Below are positions 16,699 through 24,979 of a stretch of DNA of 28,722 nucleotides, piece after piece. Source of the stretch: a virus; IMG/VR virus record IMGVR_UViG_3300044987_002856, positions 1 through 28,722 of that record; one strand, 5' to 3'. Made by a program: the position numbers and the translations under genes. Within the stretch, counting starts at the first letter, position 1. Every line of letters starts with the position of its first letter. The notes under the pieces were generated by a model. The model was not told where the DNA came from. It saw only the letters and a program-made list of their open reading frames with translations, and searched no databases.

Positions 16699-17109
16699 TC
16701 AATGTTCCTGGACCTCGTACTCCACGATGACCGTCGAGCCCGTGGACACCAGCGAGCTGAATCGCAGCGTGTCCCCGTACTTGAGCAGCGTGTGCGCCAG
16801 GGTCGCCTGCGTGCCGACGCCGGCGGCGCAGGTCACCGAGCCCACGGTCTGCGTGTACAGCGTGCCCGCCGCATCGGCGATGACGCGGGAGGCGGTGATC
16901 ACGTTCGTCGCGTTGATGCTGCCCTCCACGCTGATGCGCTTGAGGTCCAGCACCTGGTACTGCTCCGCGACCGTCAGCGTTCCCGCCCCGGTCGTCACCG
17001 CCAGGGTTACAAACTGCCGCCCGCCGACGCTGCCCGCATACGCCGCCGCCGCGATGAGCACGAAGGCCACCAGGGCCAGCGTCATCCGGATGATCGATGT
17101 CTTCTTCAT
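16699..17109 (-). CDS. Small exported protein encoded next to the major capsid gene
   Basis: The product is 136 residues with a textbook Sec signal peptide: basic start MKKTSIIRM, hydrophobic core LALVAFVLIAAAAYA and an Ala-x-Ala type cleavage before GSVGG. The mature part (about 110 residues) is beta-rich with alternating Thr/Val strands (FVTLAVTTGAGTLTV) and a short Cys-containing loop. AAGGAA lies 8 nt before ATG. It sits directly behind the major capsid gene and before a terminator-like hairpin, so it should be highly expressed. Proteins in this place are usually capsid decoration or minor proteins, which do not carry signal peptides. Its role is unknown. Confidence 0.6.
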   Translation of the reverse strand: MKKTSIIRMTLALVAFVLIAAAAYAGSVGGRQFVTLAVTTGAGTLTVAEQYQVLDLKRISVEGSINATNVITASRVIADAAGTLYTQTVGSVTCAAGVGTQATLAHTLLKYGDTLRFSSLVSTGSTVIVEYEVQEH

Positions 17110-17152
17110 GTTGCGTGTTCCTTCTCTCCGTTTAAGGCCCGGAGGGGCCGGA

Positions 17153-17178
17153 GGCGGGCGGCGCCATTGCCGCCCGCC
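17153..17178 (-). repeat. Strong hairpin after the capsid gene stop
   Basis: GGCGGGCGGC at 17153-17162 and GCCGCCCGCC at 17169-17178 form a perfect 10-bp stem with a 6-nt loop, 10 nt after the capsid stop codon. There is no T-tract on the minus strand, so it is more likely an mRNA 3'-end stabiliser or processing site than a terminator. Confidence 0.5.
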
Positions 17179-17188
17179 AGGGTGGTGG

Positions 17189-18139
17189 TTATTGGTTCGC
17201 GCCGGTCACGTCGATGCGCTTGCACAGCGAGCTGGCGACAACCACCGGGTGGCAGGTCCAGTCGTTCTCGTACCAGGTGAAGTGCGGCTGCTCCTCGTAG
17301 GAGTAGACTTCCGTGAAGAGGCTCGCCGCCGGCGAGAAGCACTTCATGAAGCTCGGGTCGTACTGCGTGGCCATGCGGCTGGAGAAGAACACCAGCACGC
17401 TGCCGCCAAGGATCCCGGCGCGGCCGGCCGTGGAATTGCCCAGTCCGCCGCCGCTCAGGATCGCCGTCTCCGCGATCGTGATCACGGCGTTCGGGTTGAC
17501 GAGCAGCCCCTGGATGCGGGCAGGCGTCACGTAGGCGACATCCGCCCCCGGCATGCGCGCAAGCACCTTCGGGTGCTGCGAGAACACGCACCAGGAGCCG
17601 AAGTCGAACACGACGTTGTTGGGGATCACCCCCGTCGCGAGCCACACGGCCTTGATCTGCTCATTGATCTGGGCGATCGGGTCCACGTTCGGGTCCGTCC
17701 AGACGCCCTTGCCGGACACCGCGCTGATCGCGGCCTTGATCAGGGTCACGACATACGCCAGGTGCGAGAGCACGCAGTTGATCATCAGCGTGCGCGTCTT
17801 GCCCTGCTCCAGCAGCGTGACCGCCCCGCCGGCGTTGTCGCGCTCCTGCTGGTCGATGTTGATCCGCAGCCCGTAGGCCTTGGCGTTGTAGTTGGCGGTG
17901 TCGCCCAGGAACTCGATGGTCTGGGCATGGCCGCCAATGGCGCGCCGGGCGACGACTTCCGCGTAGGCCTTGAAGCTCTGCGTGTTGTCGAAGCGGTTGT
18001 AGAGGCCGCTGGTCCCGCCGGTGGGGACCGTGGGGGCCAGCAGGTTGGCCAGGGCCAGCGCCGGGGCGAGGTCCTGGGTAATGGTATGCGCGTAGGTCGT
18101 GAGATCCTTGCGCACGGTGGTCGATGCGGGTCTGGGCAT
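17189..18139 (-). CDS. Major capsid protein
   Basis: The product is 316 residues, of the size and position of an HK97-fold coat protein: after the protease/scaffold and decoration genes and before the gp36 connector. AAGGAG sits 8 nt before ATG. The N-terminal 30 residues are polar and helical; the body contains segments typical of such coats (LGDTANYNAKAYGLRINID, GVIPNNVVFDFGSWCVF, RIQGLLVNPNAVITIAE). Four Cys occur (MINCVL, SWCVF, MKCFS, TCHPV, SSLCKR give five). It has no strong resemblance to Mu gpT, so the coat lineage may differ from the Mu-type packaging genes. Upstream UTR has a 7-bp hairpin (GCCGCCT/AGGCGGC near 18210-18235). Confidence 0.75.
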   Translation of the reverse strand: MPRPASTTVRKDLTTYAHTITQDLAPALALANLLAPTVPTGGTSGLYNRFDNTQSFKAYAEVVARRAIGGHAQTIEFLGDTANYNAKAYGLRINIDQQERDNAGGAVTLLEQGKTRTLMINCVLSHLAYVVTLIKAAISAVSGKGVWTDPNVDPIAQINEQIKAVWLATGVIPNNVVFDFGSWCVFSQHPKVLARMPGADVAYVTPARIQGLLVNPNAVITIAETAILSGGGLGNSTAGRAGILGGSVLVFFSSRMATQYDPSFMKCFSPAASLFTEVYSYEEQPHFTWYENDWTCHPVVVASSLCKRIDVTGANQ

Positions 18140-18258
18140 GATGTCTTCTCCTTCTTTCCTGATTCAGCTTTCCGGCGTCCGCCGGGGTTGGTCACTCTTG
18201 GTTTTGAACGTTTGCCGCCTTCAGAGGCAGGCGGCCGGGCCTTTACCTGCTACGTTGC

Positions 18259-18612
18259 TCAGCTCTGCGTCTTGGTCGCTCCAAGCACGAAGACCTGCAC
18301 CCAGTCCCCGGCGACGCCGTCTTCCAGCGCCAGCGCGAACTCCTGCGAGCTGGCCGCCGTCGCCTTGACGGTGCCGTCCGTGTGCGGGATCACCATCTTG
18401 CCGCGCGTCACGGCCGCGCCTGCAATCGCGGCGACCTCGCCGAAGATCACCACTTCGCTCTCCGTCTCGCCGCCGACTTTCACCACGCCGACCGCCTGGT
18501 CGGTGATCGCGTTGCAGACGTTCATGCCGTCCGTGTCGAACTCCACGGCATAGCCCGCCTTCGTAGACAGGTCCACGCCCGTCTTGTTCTTGAACACCCT
18601 GGTCATATTCAT
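18259..18612 (-). CDS. Head decoration / capsid cement protein (DUF2190-like)
   Basis: The product is 117 residues from ATG at 18612, chosen because a GGGAGA site lies upstream and the preceding nine codons of the open frame look unlikely. The sequence is Gly/Val/Ala-rich and beta-dominated, with NMTRVFKNKTGVDLSTKAG and GVVKVGGETESEVVIFG. This looks like the DUF2190-type decoration protein found between protease and coat genes in many phages; it binds the outside of the expanded capsid. Assignment is from pattern and synteny. Confidence 0.6.
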   Translation of the reverse strand: MNMTRVFKNKTGVDLSTKAGYAVEFDTDGMNVCNAITDQAVGVVKVGGETESEVVIFGEVAAIAGAAVTRGKMVIPHTDGTVKATAASSQEFALALEDGVAGDWVQVFVLGATKTQS

Positions 18613-18699
18613 CGTTCCATCTCCCTCGTTTTGGGGCATCGCCCCGGTTTTGACTTACACCACACGGTCTGTCGGTGGTGGTGTTTACGTTCCCTGCTA

Positions 18700-19800
18700 C
18701 TACTCCCCGGCCTGCTCCACGAACAGGTCCGGCCGCTTTTCCGCCGCGATCTGCCACGCCTGCACATGCGAGCAGCGGTGCTCGACGGCCACCATGCTCA
18801 CGAATGCCCGCTGCTCGGCTGCGCGCTGCGCCGCCGCCGTATCCGACGCATCCCGCTCCGGCGTGGATCCCTCGGCCCGGTGCAGTACGCGCGGCGCCGG
18901 CGTTTCCGCCACCACCGGCACCTTGATGATGCCGACCATCCCGCGCGCCGCATCGCGGTGGGCGATGAACAGCTCGCGCAGCTTGGCCGGATCGTTGAAG
19001 CGGTCCTTGTGCTCGGCGACAAAGGCGTCCGCCTCGCGTTCCAGTTCCGCCTTCTCCAGTTCCTGCACGCGGTGCTCGGATGCCAGGAGCTTTGCCTTGT
19101 CCGCCGTGTGCTGCGCCGTCACGACAGGCAGCTGCGCCGCCTCCGTGGCGATGGTGTGCATGACCGTCTCCAGCGCCGTCATGACCGTATCCTCGCCTGC
19201 GTCATCGGCCACCGTGACCGAATGCCTGGCGAGCAGTTTCCTCAGTTTGTCCAGCATATCGCTGTCCTCCTCATTGTGGTTGCGGTCGCGGTGCTCGGCC
19301 GGGACCAGGGTTTTATACGCGGGCCGGTTGGTCAGCCCGATGTCCTCGATTGATACCGGCCGCCAGCGGTTGCCGCCGATGTTCTCCATGAGATTGACGG
19401 CGCTCAGGAACTTGTAGACCGTGCCGATCGCCTGCTCGCCGAGCGGCGTCTTGTGCAGCTTCACCCAGATGCCGCGCTCGTTTTCCGGGATGTCCGCCCC
19501 CGTCCGGGCCTCCAGCTCCACGCCCCAGGCGTAGGCCGCCGTGCTGCCGTCCTGCCGGCGGCTGAGATGCTCGATGTCCACCAGGTAGCCCGGCCAGTCG
19601 GTCTTGCCTGCCGCCAGTGTCCGGTGCGCCGCCATCATCGCGGCGACCGCCTCGTCGTCGATCACCTCGATCGTCTCCTCGCGCTTGCCGCCCTTGCCGG
19701 TCATCACGCCGGGGTGCTCGCCCATCGGCATGAGGTGGTACCAGCCTTCCGCCGCCTCCCCGATCGCCCTGTGCATCGCCAGACATCCGCGTTCTCTCAT
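18700..19800 (-). CDS. Mu I-like prohead protease / scaffold
   Basis: The product is 366 residues with two parts. Residues about 10-175 resemble the serine protease domain of Mu protein I (MEROPS U35-like): WYHLMPMGEHPG, DWPGYLVDIEHLSR with a conserved-looking His, WGVELEA and RPVSIEDIGLTNRPAYK. The second half (about 180-366) is helical and charged, with a coiled-coil (LLASEHRVQELEKAELEREA), as expected of the scaffold that is cleaved or released during head maturation. It is encoded directly upstream of decoration and coat genes. The exact start is uncertain; GGGAG is about 11 nt before ATG at 19800, and the 269-residue gene overlaps it by 4 nt. Confidence 0.7.
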   Translation of the reverse strand: MRERGCLAMHRAIGEAAEGWYHLMPMGEHPGVMTGKGGKREETIEVIDDEAVAAMMAAHRTLAAGKTDWPGYLVDIEHLSRRQDGSTAAYAWGVELEARTGADIPENERGIWVKLHKTPLGEQAIGTVYKFLSAVNLMENIGGNRWRPVSIEDIGLTNRPAYKTLVPAEHRDRNHNEEDSDMLDKLRKLLARHSVTVADDAGEDTVMTALETVMHTIATEAAQLPVVTAQHTADKAKLLASEHRVQELEKAELEREADAFVAEHKDRFNDPAKLRELFIAHRDAARGMVGIIKVPVVAETPAPRVLHRAEGSTPERDASDTAAAQRAAEQRAFVSMVAVEHRCSHVQAWQIAAEKRPDLFVEQAGE

Positions 19801-20606
19801 CGCTGCGCGCTCCCTTCGTTTTTCAACATGGCCCCATCATCCTCCGGAACGGCCTCGCGCGTCAGATGGCTGTTGGAACCATCGGCGGCTTTTCGGGGGT
19901 AAACCGGGGTGGAAAACCTCCACAGGGCATCCGCGTGCGGAGAAATGGACGGATCCGGCTGAATTTGCGATTGCAAGCTATTGCAAGTTTTAGAGCCGGG
20001 TTTTTCCGGACATTGGCCAGCGTCGGGAGCCCGACGCGTTTTAAGGGCCTTTACGGCGTTTTTCGTGTGGACGATGAAAAGCTCGGTCAGGAGCGGGCTG
20101 CGGTAGAGGTCGGACGGGGCGACAAAATGCGCCATGATCCGCTTGAGCAGCGCCACGCCTCCCTCGGCCAGCGCGATATGCACCAGCTCGCTGCAGAACA
20201 TCCGGTCCTTGTTGTTCCGGTCGATCCGGAGGGCGAAGCGAGCCAGCCCCCACCAGTCGTACCCGAGGCGGCGCTCGACGCATTTGTCCAGGAAGGCGAC
20301 GACGGCCCGCTCATTGAGATCAAAGTCGAACTCGCGTTCCAGGCGCATGAGCCGGATCTTCGTATCCGGCTTGTGGCCGTCGTGGATCCCGACGCGCTTG
20401 ACGACCCCTGCGGTGGCCCATGCCTCCCAGAGCGGGCAGGTCTCCAGCGCCTCCTTGATTTGGTGCCAGCGGATCTCGCCGGTGATTTTCCGGATGCAGT
20501 CATCCGGGATCTGCATGATGGACACGTGCGAGATGTTGCTGCGTGTCTCCCAGCGGATCACTTTCGACAGGACGCTGTGGCCCTCGTAGAATCCCAGCAC
20601 GATCAT
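19797..20606 (-). CDS. Permuted NlpC/P60-like cysteine hydrolase (YiiX/C92-like)
   Basis: The product is 269 residues, with ATG overlapping the portal stop by 4 nt. His27 in NISHVSIM comes before Cys138 in MFCSELVHIAL. This order, His before Cys, and the CSEL motif are the marks of permuted papain-like amidases such as YiiX and YaeF. The segment VRRLGYDWWGLARFALR between them also fits. The enzyme family acts on amide bonds, often in lipids or peptidoglycan-linked substrates. A place between portal and protease is unusual, and it could be a capsid-associated entry enzyme. The last 60 residues (after RRAPDAG) look low-complexity and may be an extension. Catalysis is inferred from motifs only. 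Confidence 0.6.
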   Translation of the reverse strand: MIVLGFYEGHSVLSKVIRWETRSNISHVSIMQIPDDCIRKITGEIRWHQIKEALETCPLWEAWATAGVVKRVGIHDGHKPDTKIRLMRLEREFDFDLNERAVVAFLDKCVERRLGYDWWGLARFALRIDRNNKDRMFCSELVHIALAEGGVALLKRIMAHFVAPSDLYRSPLLTELFIVHTKNAVKALKTRRAPDAGQCPEKPGSKTCNSLQSQIQPDPSISPHADALWRFSTPVYPRKAADGSNSHLTREAVPEDDGAMLKNEGSAQR

Positions 20607-22201
20607 TCCTGTTCCTCCGGTGCCGCGTGGCGGGCCGCTCCGGCGGCGATGCCGTTGAAGAGGGCGGCGGTCAGCGCTTCCTCCAGCGCGGCCTCCGCCT
20701 TCGGGTTCTTGCAGATCTCCACCAGCAGCGCGGGCAGCTCCGCGTTGATGCGGGAAAGCTCGTCAAGCATCGCCTGGTCATCCTCCAGGGCAAGGGCCTG
20801 CTCGATGCGGGCACGCACGGGCGAGAGGTCGTCGGCCATGGCGCGGGCCAGCGACTCGCGGGCGGTGGCCATCAGTTTATCCTCGGTGCGCTCGCTCAGC
20901 GCCTCCACCGTCGCATCGCGGTCGCCGCCCAGCAGGCCGCTTTCCCGGTGCATCGCCCGGCGGTGCCCGAGCTGCTCCTGGCGGGCGCGGTCCTCGGGCG
21001 TCAGCGGCTCGGTGACCGCGGATGTGACCGGGATCAGCTTGTAGCCGGTGCGCTCGGCCAGGTCCTCCGGGTCCATCTGGTGGCCGGGCAGGGCCTGGCG
21101 GATCTTCACGGCGTGATCCACGATCTCGCCCACGTCGCGCTCCTCTTCCGCCGCGATGTCGAAATAGGCCAGCCGCGGGCGGCCGGGGAACGCGGTGCCA
21201 AGCACCTCGCTGTCGATGGACCGCTGCAGGACCTCGGAGATCTTCTCCGCCCTTGCGCGGGCGATGGCCGCAAAGGTCTCGGCATGCGCCCCGCCCGCCA
21301 GCGTGCCGCTGCCGCTTTCCGCCAGCATGGTCAGCATTCCGCCCGTCCCGGCCAGGACAAGCTTCTTGCTGAGCCATTCCAGACGCTCTGCAAAGGGCTG
21401 GATTCCGCGCGCCTCATTGGCGGTGCTTACCGTGCTGCCGAAGGGCAGGTAGCCGCTGCCGCCGGCGGCCGCGTTCTCTGCCGCCTCCTTGTACTCCTCT
21501 TCTTTGCCCTCGGGCACCTGCTCCGGGCCGATGACGAAGACGGCGGGGATGCCGTAGATCTCGACATAGGCGTCCCAGTCCTTCTCGGAGAGATTCGCCC
21601 GCACGAACTTGATCAGCCCCAGGCGGTTGATCGGCCGGCGGTGCGTCATGCAGATCGTGTCGCGCGGATCCAGCAGTGCCTCATCGCCCAGGTTGCGCGC
21701 CGGGACAACCTTCGCCTCCGGGTTCCAGTACCACGCGCCGTAGCGACCGTCGCGTGTAAAGTTCCACTGGTCCAGCGGCTCCAGGTGCGTGATCGCCCCG
21801 TCCTTCGAGCGGTGCGGGTTGACGTGGGCGAAGCCACGGAAAGCGCTCATCTCGAAATGCTCGATGGCCTCGTAGAGGTTATCGATGCGCTCGTATGCCT
21901 CGCGCAGCGCCGCCTGCTGGTCCTCCGCCAGCTTCTCGTCGTAGCCGCTCTTCTCCTGGGAAACAATCTTGATGTTCCAGTCCATCTCGACGATCGCGCT
22001 GGTGCGCCGCTCGACGATCGCCATGAGGTCGCTGTCGCTCTTCTCGACAAAGTCGTAGGTGTACTGCAGGTCGGCATAGATGCCTTCCTCGCCCTGCTCC
22101 AGGAGCTGCACCGCGCGCGCTATCGTGAGCGAGCGCAGCGGGTTGAGGGTCTTGCGCCAGGCGTCGTACCCGCTCATGAGCTGTTGCCGTGTTCGTGCCA
22201 T
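20603..22201 (-). CDS. Portal protein (DUF935, Mu gp29-like)
   Basis: The product is 532 residues, close to Mu gp29 in length. It begins at ATG in a TAATG overlap with the terminase stop. The N-terminal region (AVQLLEQGEEGIYADLQYTYDFVEKSDSDL then AIVERRTSAI) matches the pattern of DUF935 portals, and NLSEKDWDAYVEIYGIP with FVIGPEQVPEGKEEE is another typical block. The C-terminal third is helical and Glu-rich. The portal is the twelve-subunit ring through which DNA enters and leaves the head. Position between terminase and protease agrees. High confidence in the portal role. Confidence 0.8.
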   Translation of the reverse strand: MARTRQQLMSGYDAWRKTLNPLRSLTIARAVQLLEQGEEGIYADLQYTYDFVEKSDSDLMAIVERRTSAIVEMDWNIKIVSQEKSGYDEKLAEDQQAALREAYERIDNLYEAIEHFEMSAFRGFAHVNPHRSKDGAITHLEPLDQWNFTRDGRYGAWYWNPEAKVVPARNLGDEALLDPRDTICMTHRRPINRLGLIKFVRANLSEKDWDAYVEIYGIPAVFVIGPEQVPEGKEEEYKEAAENAAAGGSGYLPFGSTVSTANEARGIQPFAERLEWLSKKLVLAGTGGMLTMLAESGSGTLAGGAHAETFAAIARARAEKISEVLQRSIDSEVLGTAFPGRPRLAYFDIAAEEERDVGEIVDHAVKIRQALPGHQMDPEDLAERTGYKLIPVTSAVTEPLTPEDRARQEQLGHRRAMHRESGLLGGDRDATVEALSERTEDKLMATARESLARAMADDLSPVRARIEQALALEDDQAMLDELSRINAELPALLVEICKNPKAEAALEEALTAALFNGIAAGAARHAAPEEQE

Positions 22202-23517
22202 TATGCTGTTACCTCCCTGTTTTCGCGCCGCCCGCGGCGCTTGTTGCGGCCCGCGCGCCGGTCAACGGGGCGGGGGGTGAAAGTGGATGCGCCCGTGGTG
22301 GCGGCGGCTTCCAGTGCCAGCGCCAGCCCGGCGGCCCGGTCGCTGTGGCCGTCCGCCGTGGAGGGGGCGATGTAGCGGACCGTGCCGCTGTTGCTGCTGA
22401 CCTTGTGCACGGCGTGCAGGTCCTCGCGCACATCGCGGGCATTGGGGACGCGGACAGTGCGGTCCTGGAAGGCGCGGCGCATGCGCTCGTACATGGTCTG
22501 CTTGGATTCCTGGGTGAACTTCTTTTCAATGACCTTGCCGGGGTGTTTCCGCGCGATTTCCTCCGCCAGCATCTCGCCGTTGCCGGTGGCGTCCACCGCC
22601 AGCCGGGAGAGGCGGGGCATCTGCGCTTCCAGGAAGGCGAGCTGCTGGTGGTAGGGGGTTTTCTGGAACACCTGCACATCGCTGGTCCACTGGATGCCCG
22701 CCAGCTCGGTAAGCTCCCAGTAGACGGCCAGATCCTTGTGGCGGCCCACGTCGTAACCGGCGCGGCGCCTGGGCGTGAGGCCGAAATCATCCGGGACGCC
22801 GTCCACCTCGCAAAGGGCGATCAGCTCGTAGGGCAGCAGGATCGAGGAGGCGTCGATGAACTCGCAGAGGTATTCCTGCTGCCAGGCCTCGGCATCGTCG
22901 ATCGCCGCCTTGAGTTCCTCCGGATCAACGGGCAGGCCGCGCCGGACGGCATCGTAGATCGTCAGCAGGTGGTGGCTGTACTTGTCGTTCTTCGTCCAGA
23001 GGTCATAGAACTTGTTGCCGCGCCCGTTGGGGGTGCTTACGATCCGCAGCTTGAGCTCCCCCTTGAGCGGGTTGCTGATGCTCGGGTAGATCGCCTTCCA
23101 GATCGCGTCCGGATCCTCGTGGAAGGCGAACTCGTCGAGAACCAGGTTGGCGCTGTAGCCGCGGGCGGTCTTGGGGTTGGCCGGGATGGCGATCAGGCGG
23201 GAGCCATTGGCATAGCGGATCTCCGCGCTCTTCATCAGGGATTGCGCATTGTCCCGCAGAACCTCGTCGAAGCTGATCGCCGTCTCGAACGCCTCCGTCC
23301 ACTGCTTGGCCTTCTCCATCCACTCCAGCGCCTGCCGTTCCCCGGCGGACATGCAGACCCATGTGCGGTTCGCATTGGCGGAGCAGTCGCGGACCGCCTC
23401 CCCGGCGGTGGCGAAGCTCTTGCCCGTCTGGCGGGACCACATGCCGATCTTGAAGCGGGCGGGGTCATCAACCCAGTCGCGCTGGTACGGCAGCAGGATG
23501 TCGAGCGGCGTTTTCAT
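22201..23517 (-). CDS. Large terminase subunit (Mu gp28-like)
   Basis: The product is 438 residues. Motor motifs are visible: Walker A-like WSRQTGKS at residues 27-34, Walker B LVLDEF at 125-130, and a coupling motif VSTPNG at 160-165. The nuclease domain begins with GYDVGRHKD, placing a catalytic Asp near residue 256, followed later by DATGNG. This is the large terminase pattern of Mu-like phages. It packages DNA into proheads by ATP hydrolysis and cuts it. It overlaps the gp27-like gene by 4 nt and the portal by 1 nt. The last 20 residues are Arg-rich (RRAGRNKRRGRR). Strong call. Confidence 0.85.
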   Translation of the reverse strand: MKTPLDILLPYQRDWVDDPARFKIGMWSRQTGKSFATAGEAVRDCSANANRTWVCMSAGERQALEWMEKAKQWTEAFETAISFDEVLRDNAQSLMKSAEIRYANGSRLIAIPANPKTARGYSANLVLDEFAFHEDPDAIWKAIYPSISNPLKGELKLRIVSTPNGRGNKFYDLWTKNDKYSHHLLTIYDAVRRGLPVDPEELKAAIDDAEAWQQEYLCEFIDASSILLPYELIALCEVDGVPDDFGLTPRRRAGYDVGRHKDLAVYWELTELAGIQWTSDVQVFQKTPYHQQLAFLEAQMPRLSRLAVDATGNGEMLAEEIARKHPGKVIEKKFTQESKQTMYERMRRAFQDRTVRVPNARDVREDLHAVHKVSSNSGTVRYIAPSTADGHSDRAAGLALALEAAATTGASTFTPRPVDRRAGRNKRRGRRENREVTA

Positions 23518-24089
23518 TTAAGGCCGAATATCTCCTTGAGCTTCTTCTCGCGCTCTTCAGGGGTGAGGTCGCTGCTGGCGACGGTCTCCGCCCGGTCCGC
23601 CAGGGCGGCGCGGCGCTCGGCCGCCTCGAACTTCTCGCGCATCAGGGCAAGCTGGTTCTCGGCGCGTTCCTGGGCCTTGGCCTTTAGCGCCAGCTCGGCA
23701 CGGTTGTTCATGGCCTCGCCCAGGTTCAAGGCCAGCTTGAGCCACTTCTCCGCGCCTTGGTGGTCGCCACGCAGCTCGCTCTCCAGGGACCGCTGCTCGA
23801 AGGCACGCTTGAGTTCCGGGGAGATCTCCCCGATGGCGTCCATCTCGCGGGAGATCCTGCCCTTCTCGGTGATGGCCATCTCGATGCGGTGCTCGCTCTC
23901 GCGCTCCGCCATGCGGGAGCGGAAGCGGTAGTAGGCGCTGCGGGTCGGCGGCTCGATCGAGAACTCGGCGACGGCCCAGTCGCAGACGGCCTCCCAGGAG
24001 TCGTGCGTGTAGTGGGCGCGGTACAGCTCCCAGCGCTGCTCCTCGGTAAGGGTCGCTCCCCAGGCGTCTATGCGGTCGGGTGCGCTCAT
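23514..24089 (-). CDS. Mu gp27-like (DUF3486) small terminase-type protein
   Basis: The product is 191 residues. The N-terminal part resembles a helix-turn-helix of the Mu gp27/DUF3486 family (EEQRWELYRAHYTHDSWEAV then EPPTRSAYYRFRSRMAERES). A long helical and coiled C-terminal half follows (ALKAKAQERAENQLALMREK). It lies directly before the large terminase with an ATGA overlap and just after a small winged-helix-like gene. In this position it is expected to recognise phage DNA ends or load the packaging motor, the small-terminase role. Family assignment is from motif and synteny. Confidence 0.65.
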   Translation of the reverse strand: MSAPDRIDAWGATLTEEQRWELYRAHYTHDSWEAVCDWAVAEFSIEPPTRSAYYRFRSRMAERESEHRIEMAITEKGRISREMDAIGEISPELKRAFEQRSLESELRGDHQGAEKWLKLALNLGEAMNNRAELALKAKAQERAENQLALMREKFEAAERRAALADRAETVASSDLTPEEREKKLKEIFGLK

Positions 24090-24325
24090 GCCTTTTGTCC
24101 CTCCTCGGTGATCTCCCAGGTATCCTCGCCCCAGATATCCTCCTCGCTCTTCACCAGGCCGCGCCCCCGGGCCGCCAGAAGAGCATCGCGCACGCGGTCC
24201 ACCGGCACGGTCTTCCGCAGGTCGCAGGTCACCAGGTCGGCGATGGTGTCCGCCGTGACGGCGTTACCGTCGAAGCGCTTGAGGATGCGCAGCACAAGGG
24301 TGATGAGGGTCATGTCAACAGCCAT
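24086..24325 (-). CDS. Small winged-helix-like protein
   Basis: The product is 79 residues. TADTIADLVTCDLRKTVPVDRVRDALLAARGRGLV followed by a short acidic beta-like segment and a final helix has the layout of a small winged-helix fold. It starts 3 nt after the upstream gene and overlaps the gp27-like gene by 4 nt. In Mu-like phages this spot holds another small protein with unknown function. It could help bind DNA for packaging or act as a late regulator. No family name can be given. Confidence 0.5.
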   Translation of the reverse strand: MAVDMTLITLVLRILKRFDGNAVTADTIADLVTCDLRKTVPVDRVRDALLAARGRGLVKSEEDIWGEDTWEITEEGQKA

Positions 24326-24328
24326 GAT

Positions 24329-24979
24329 TCAGGGTGCCTTTCCGGCCCGGTGGTCGGCCAAATGGGTTTCAATGGATCGGGTGTTTACCGCTATCGCCGC
24401 CGGCAGCGGATCAAGACGCTCGTGGAGATGCAGGATGCGCTTCTCGTTTTTGTCATCCATCTTGTTGATCTCTGCCATCATCTGGGCATTCTGGGTGCCG
24501 ATCAGGTTGCGCAGATGGTCGAGCTGGCGCTCCATCTTGCCGGTGAATCCGCCCATCTCCTGGCGGATCGTCATCAGTTCCCTGGTGTGCTCCGCGCGGC
24601 AGGTCTCCTGCTCCGGCTTCGTGATAACGTCCGCATGGCGGTGATCTATCGGCGAGAACTGCCGGTGGTTCGGCGGATTCGGCTGGCGCATCTGCCATAC
24701 GCGGGCGGCCATGTAGACCAGGCCCATGACATAGGCGAGGTTGGCCAGCCAGTTATCCAGCAGCGGCGGCGGTGTGCCGCCTCCATCCCCTGCCATGGCC
24801 GGGGATGCAAACAGCAGCAGGAGGGTGGCCGCCCGCAACGGGGGAAACAGTAAAACCCCGCTGCGGGACGGCCGGGCCGCATCCACGCGGCGAATGTTGC
24901 AGATCCGGCGATGTGTGGCCGGCTTGCTGCCGGATGTGACTATGCGATCAATAATCATGCCCCGACTGTAGCGGGGCAT
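24329..24979 (-). CDS. Membrane-anchored coiled-coil protein (DUF2730-like position)
   Basis: The open frame is 216 residues but the true start is unsettled: ATG at 24979 and ATG at 24958 both lie in an inverted repeat (24954-24982) and lack a clear ribosome site. Residues about 50-64 form a hydrophobic stretch ending SPAMAG, like a signal peptide, followed by a second helix near residues 76-94 (NLAYVMGLVYMAARVWQM). The remainder is a charged coiled-coil (RELMTIRQEMGGFTGKMERQ; LIGTQNAQMMAEINKMDDKN). Mu and its relatives carry a similar membrane plus coiled-coil protein (DUF2730, gp25/gp26 region) just before gp27. It is the first gene after the late promoter. Spanin- or holin-related roles are possible but unproven. 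Confidence 0.5.
   Translation of the reverse strand: MPRYSRGMIIDRIVTSGSKPATHRRICNIRRVDAARPSRSGVLLFPPLRAATLLLLFASPAMAGDGGGTPPPLLDNWLANLAYVMGLVYMAARVWQMRQPNPPNHRQFSPIDHRHADVITKPEQETCRAEHTRELMTIRQEMGGFTGKMERQLDHLRNLIGTQNAQMMAEINKMDDKNEKRILHLHERLDPLPAAIAVNTRSIETHLADHRAGKAP

Noticed and set aside
16685-18553. 622-codon plus-strand frame opposite the capsid gene
   Set aside because: It crosses the intergenic hairpins and three minus-strand genes and lacks domain character; treated as a shadow.
20543-23931. Two long plus-strand open frames opposite portal and terminase
   Set aside because: The opposite strand carries clear portal, terminase and gp27-like proteins. The plus frames have no ribosome site and no recognisable domain.
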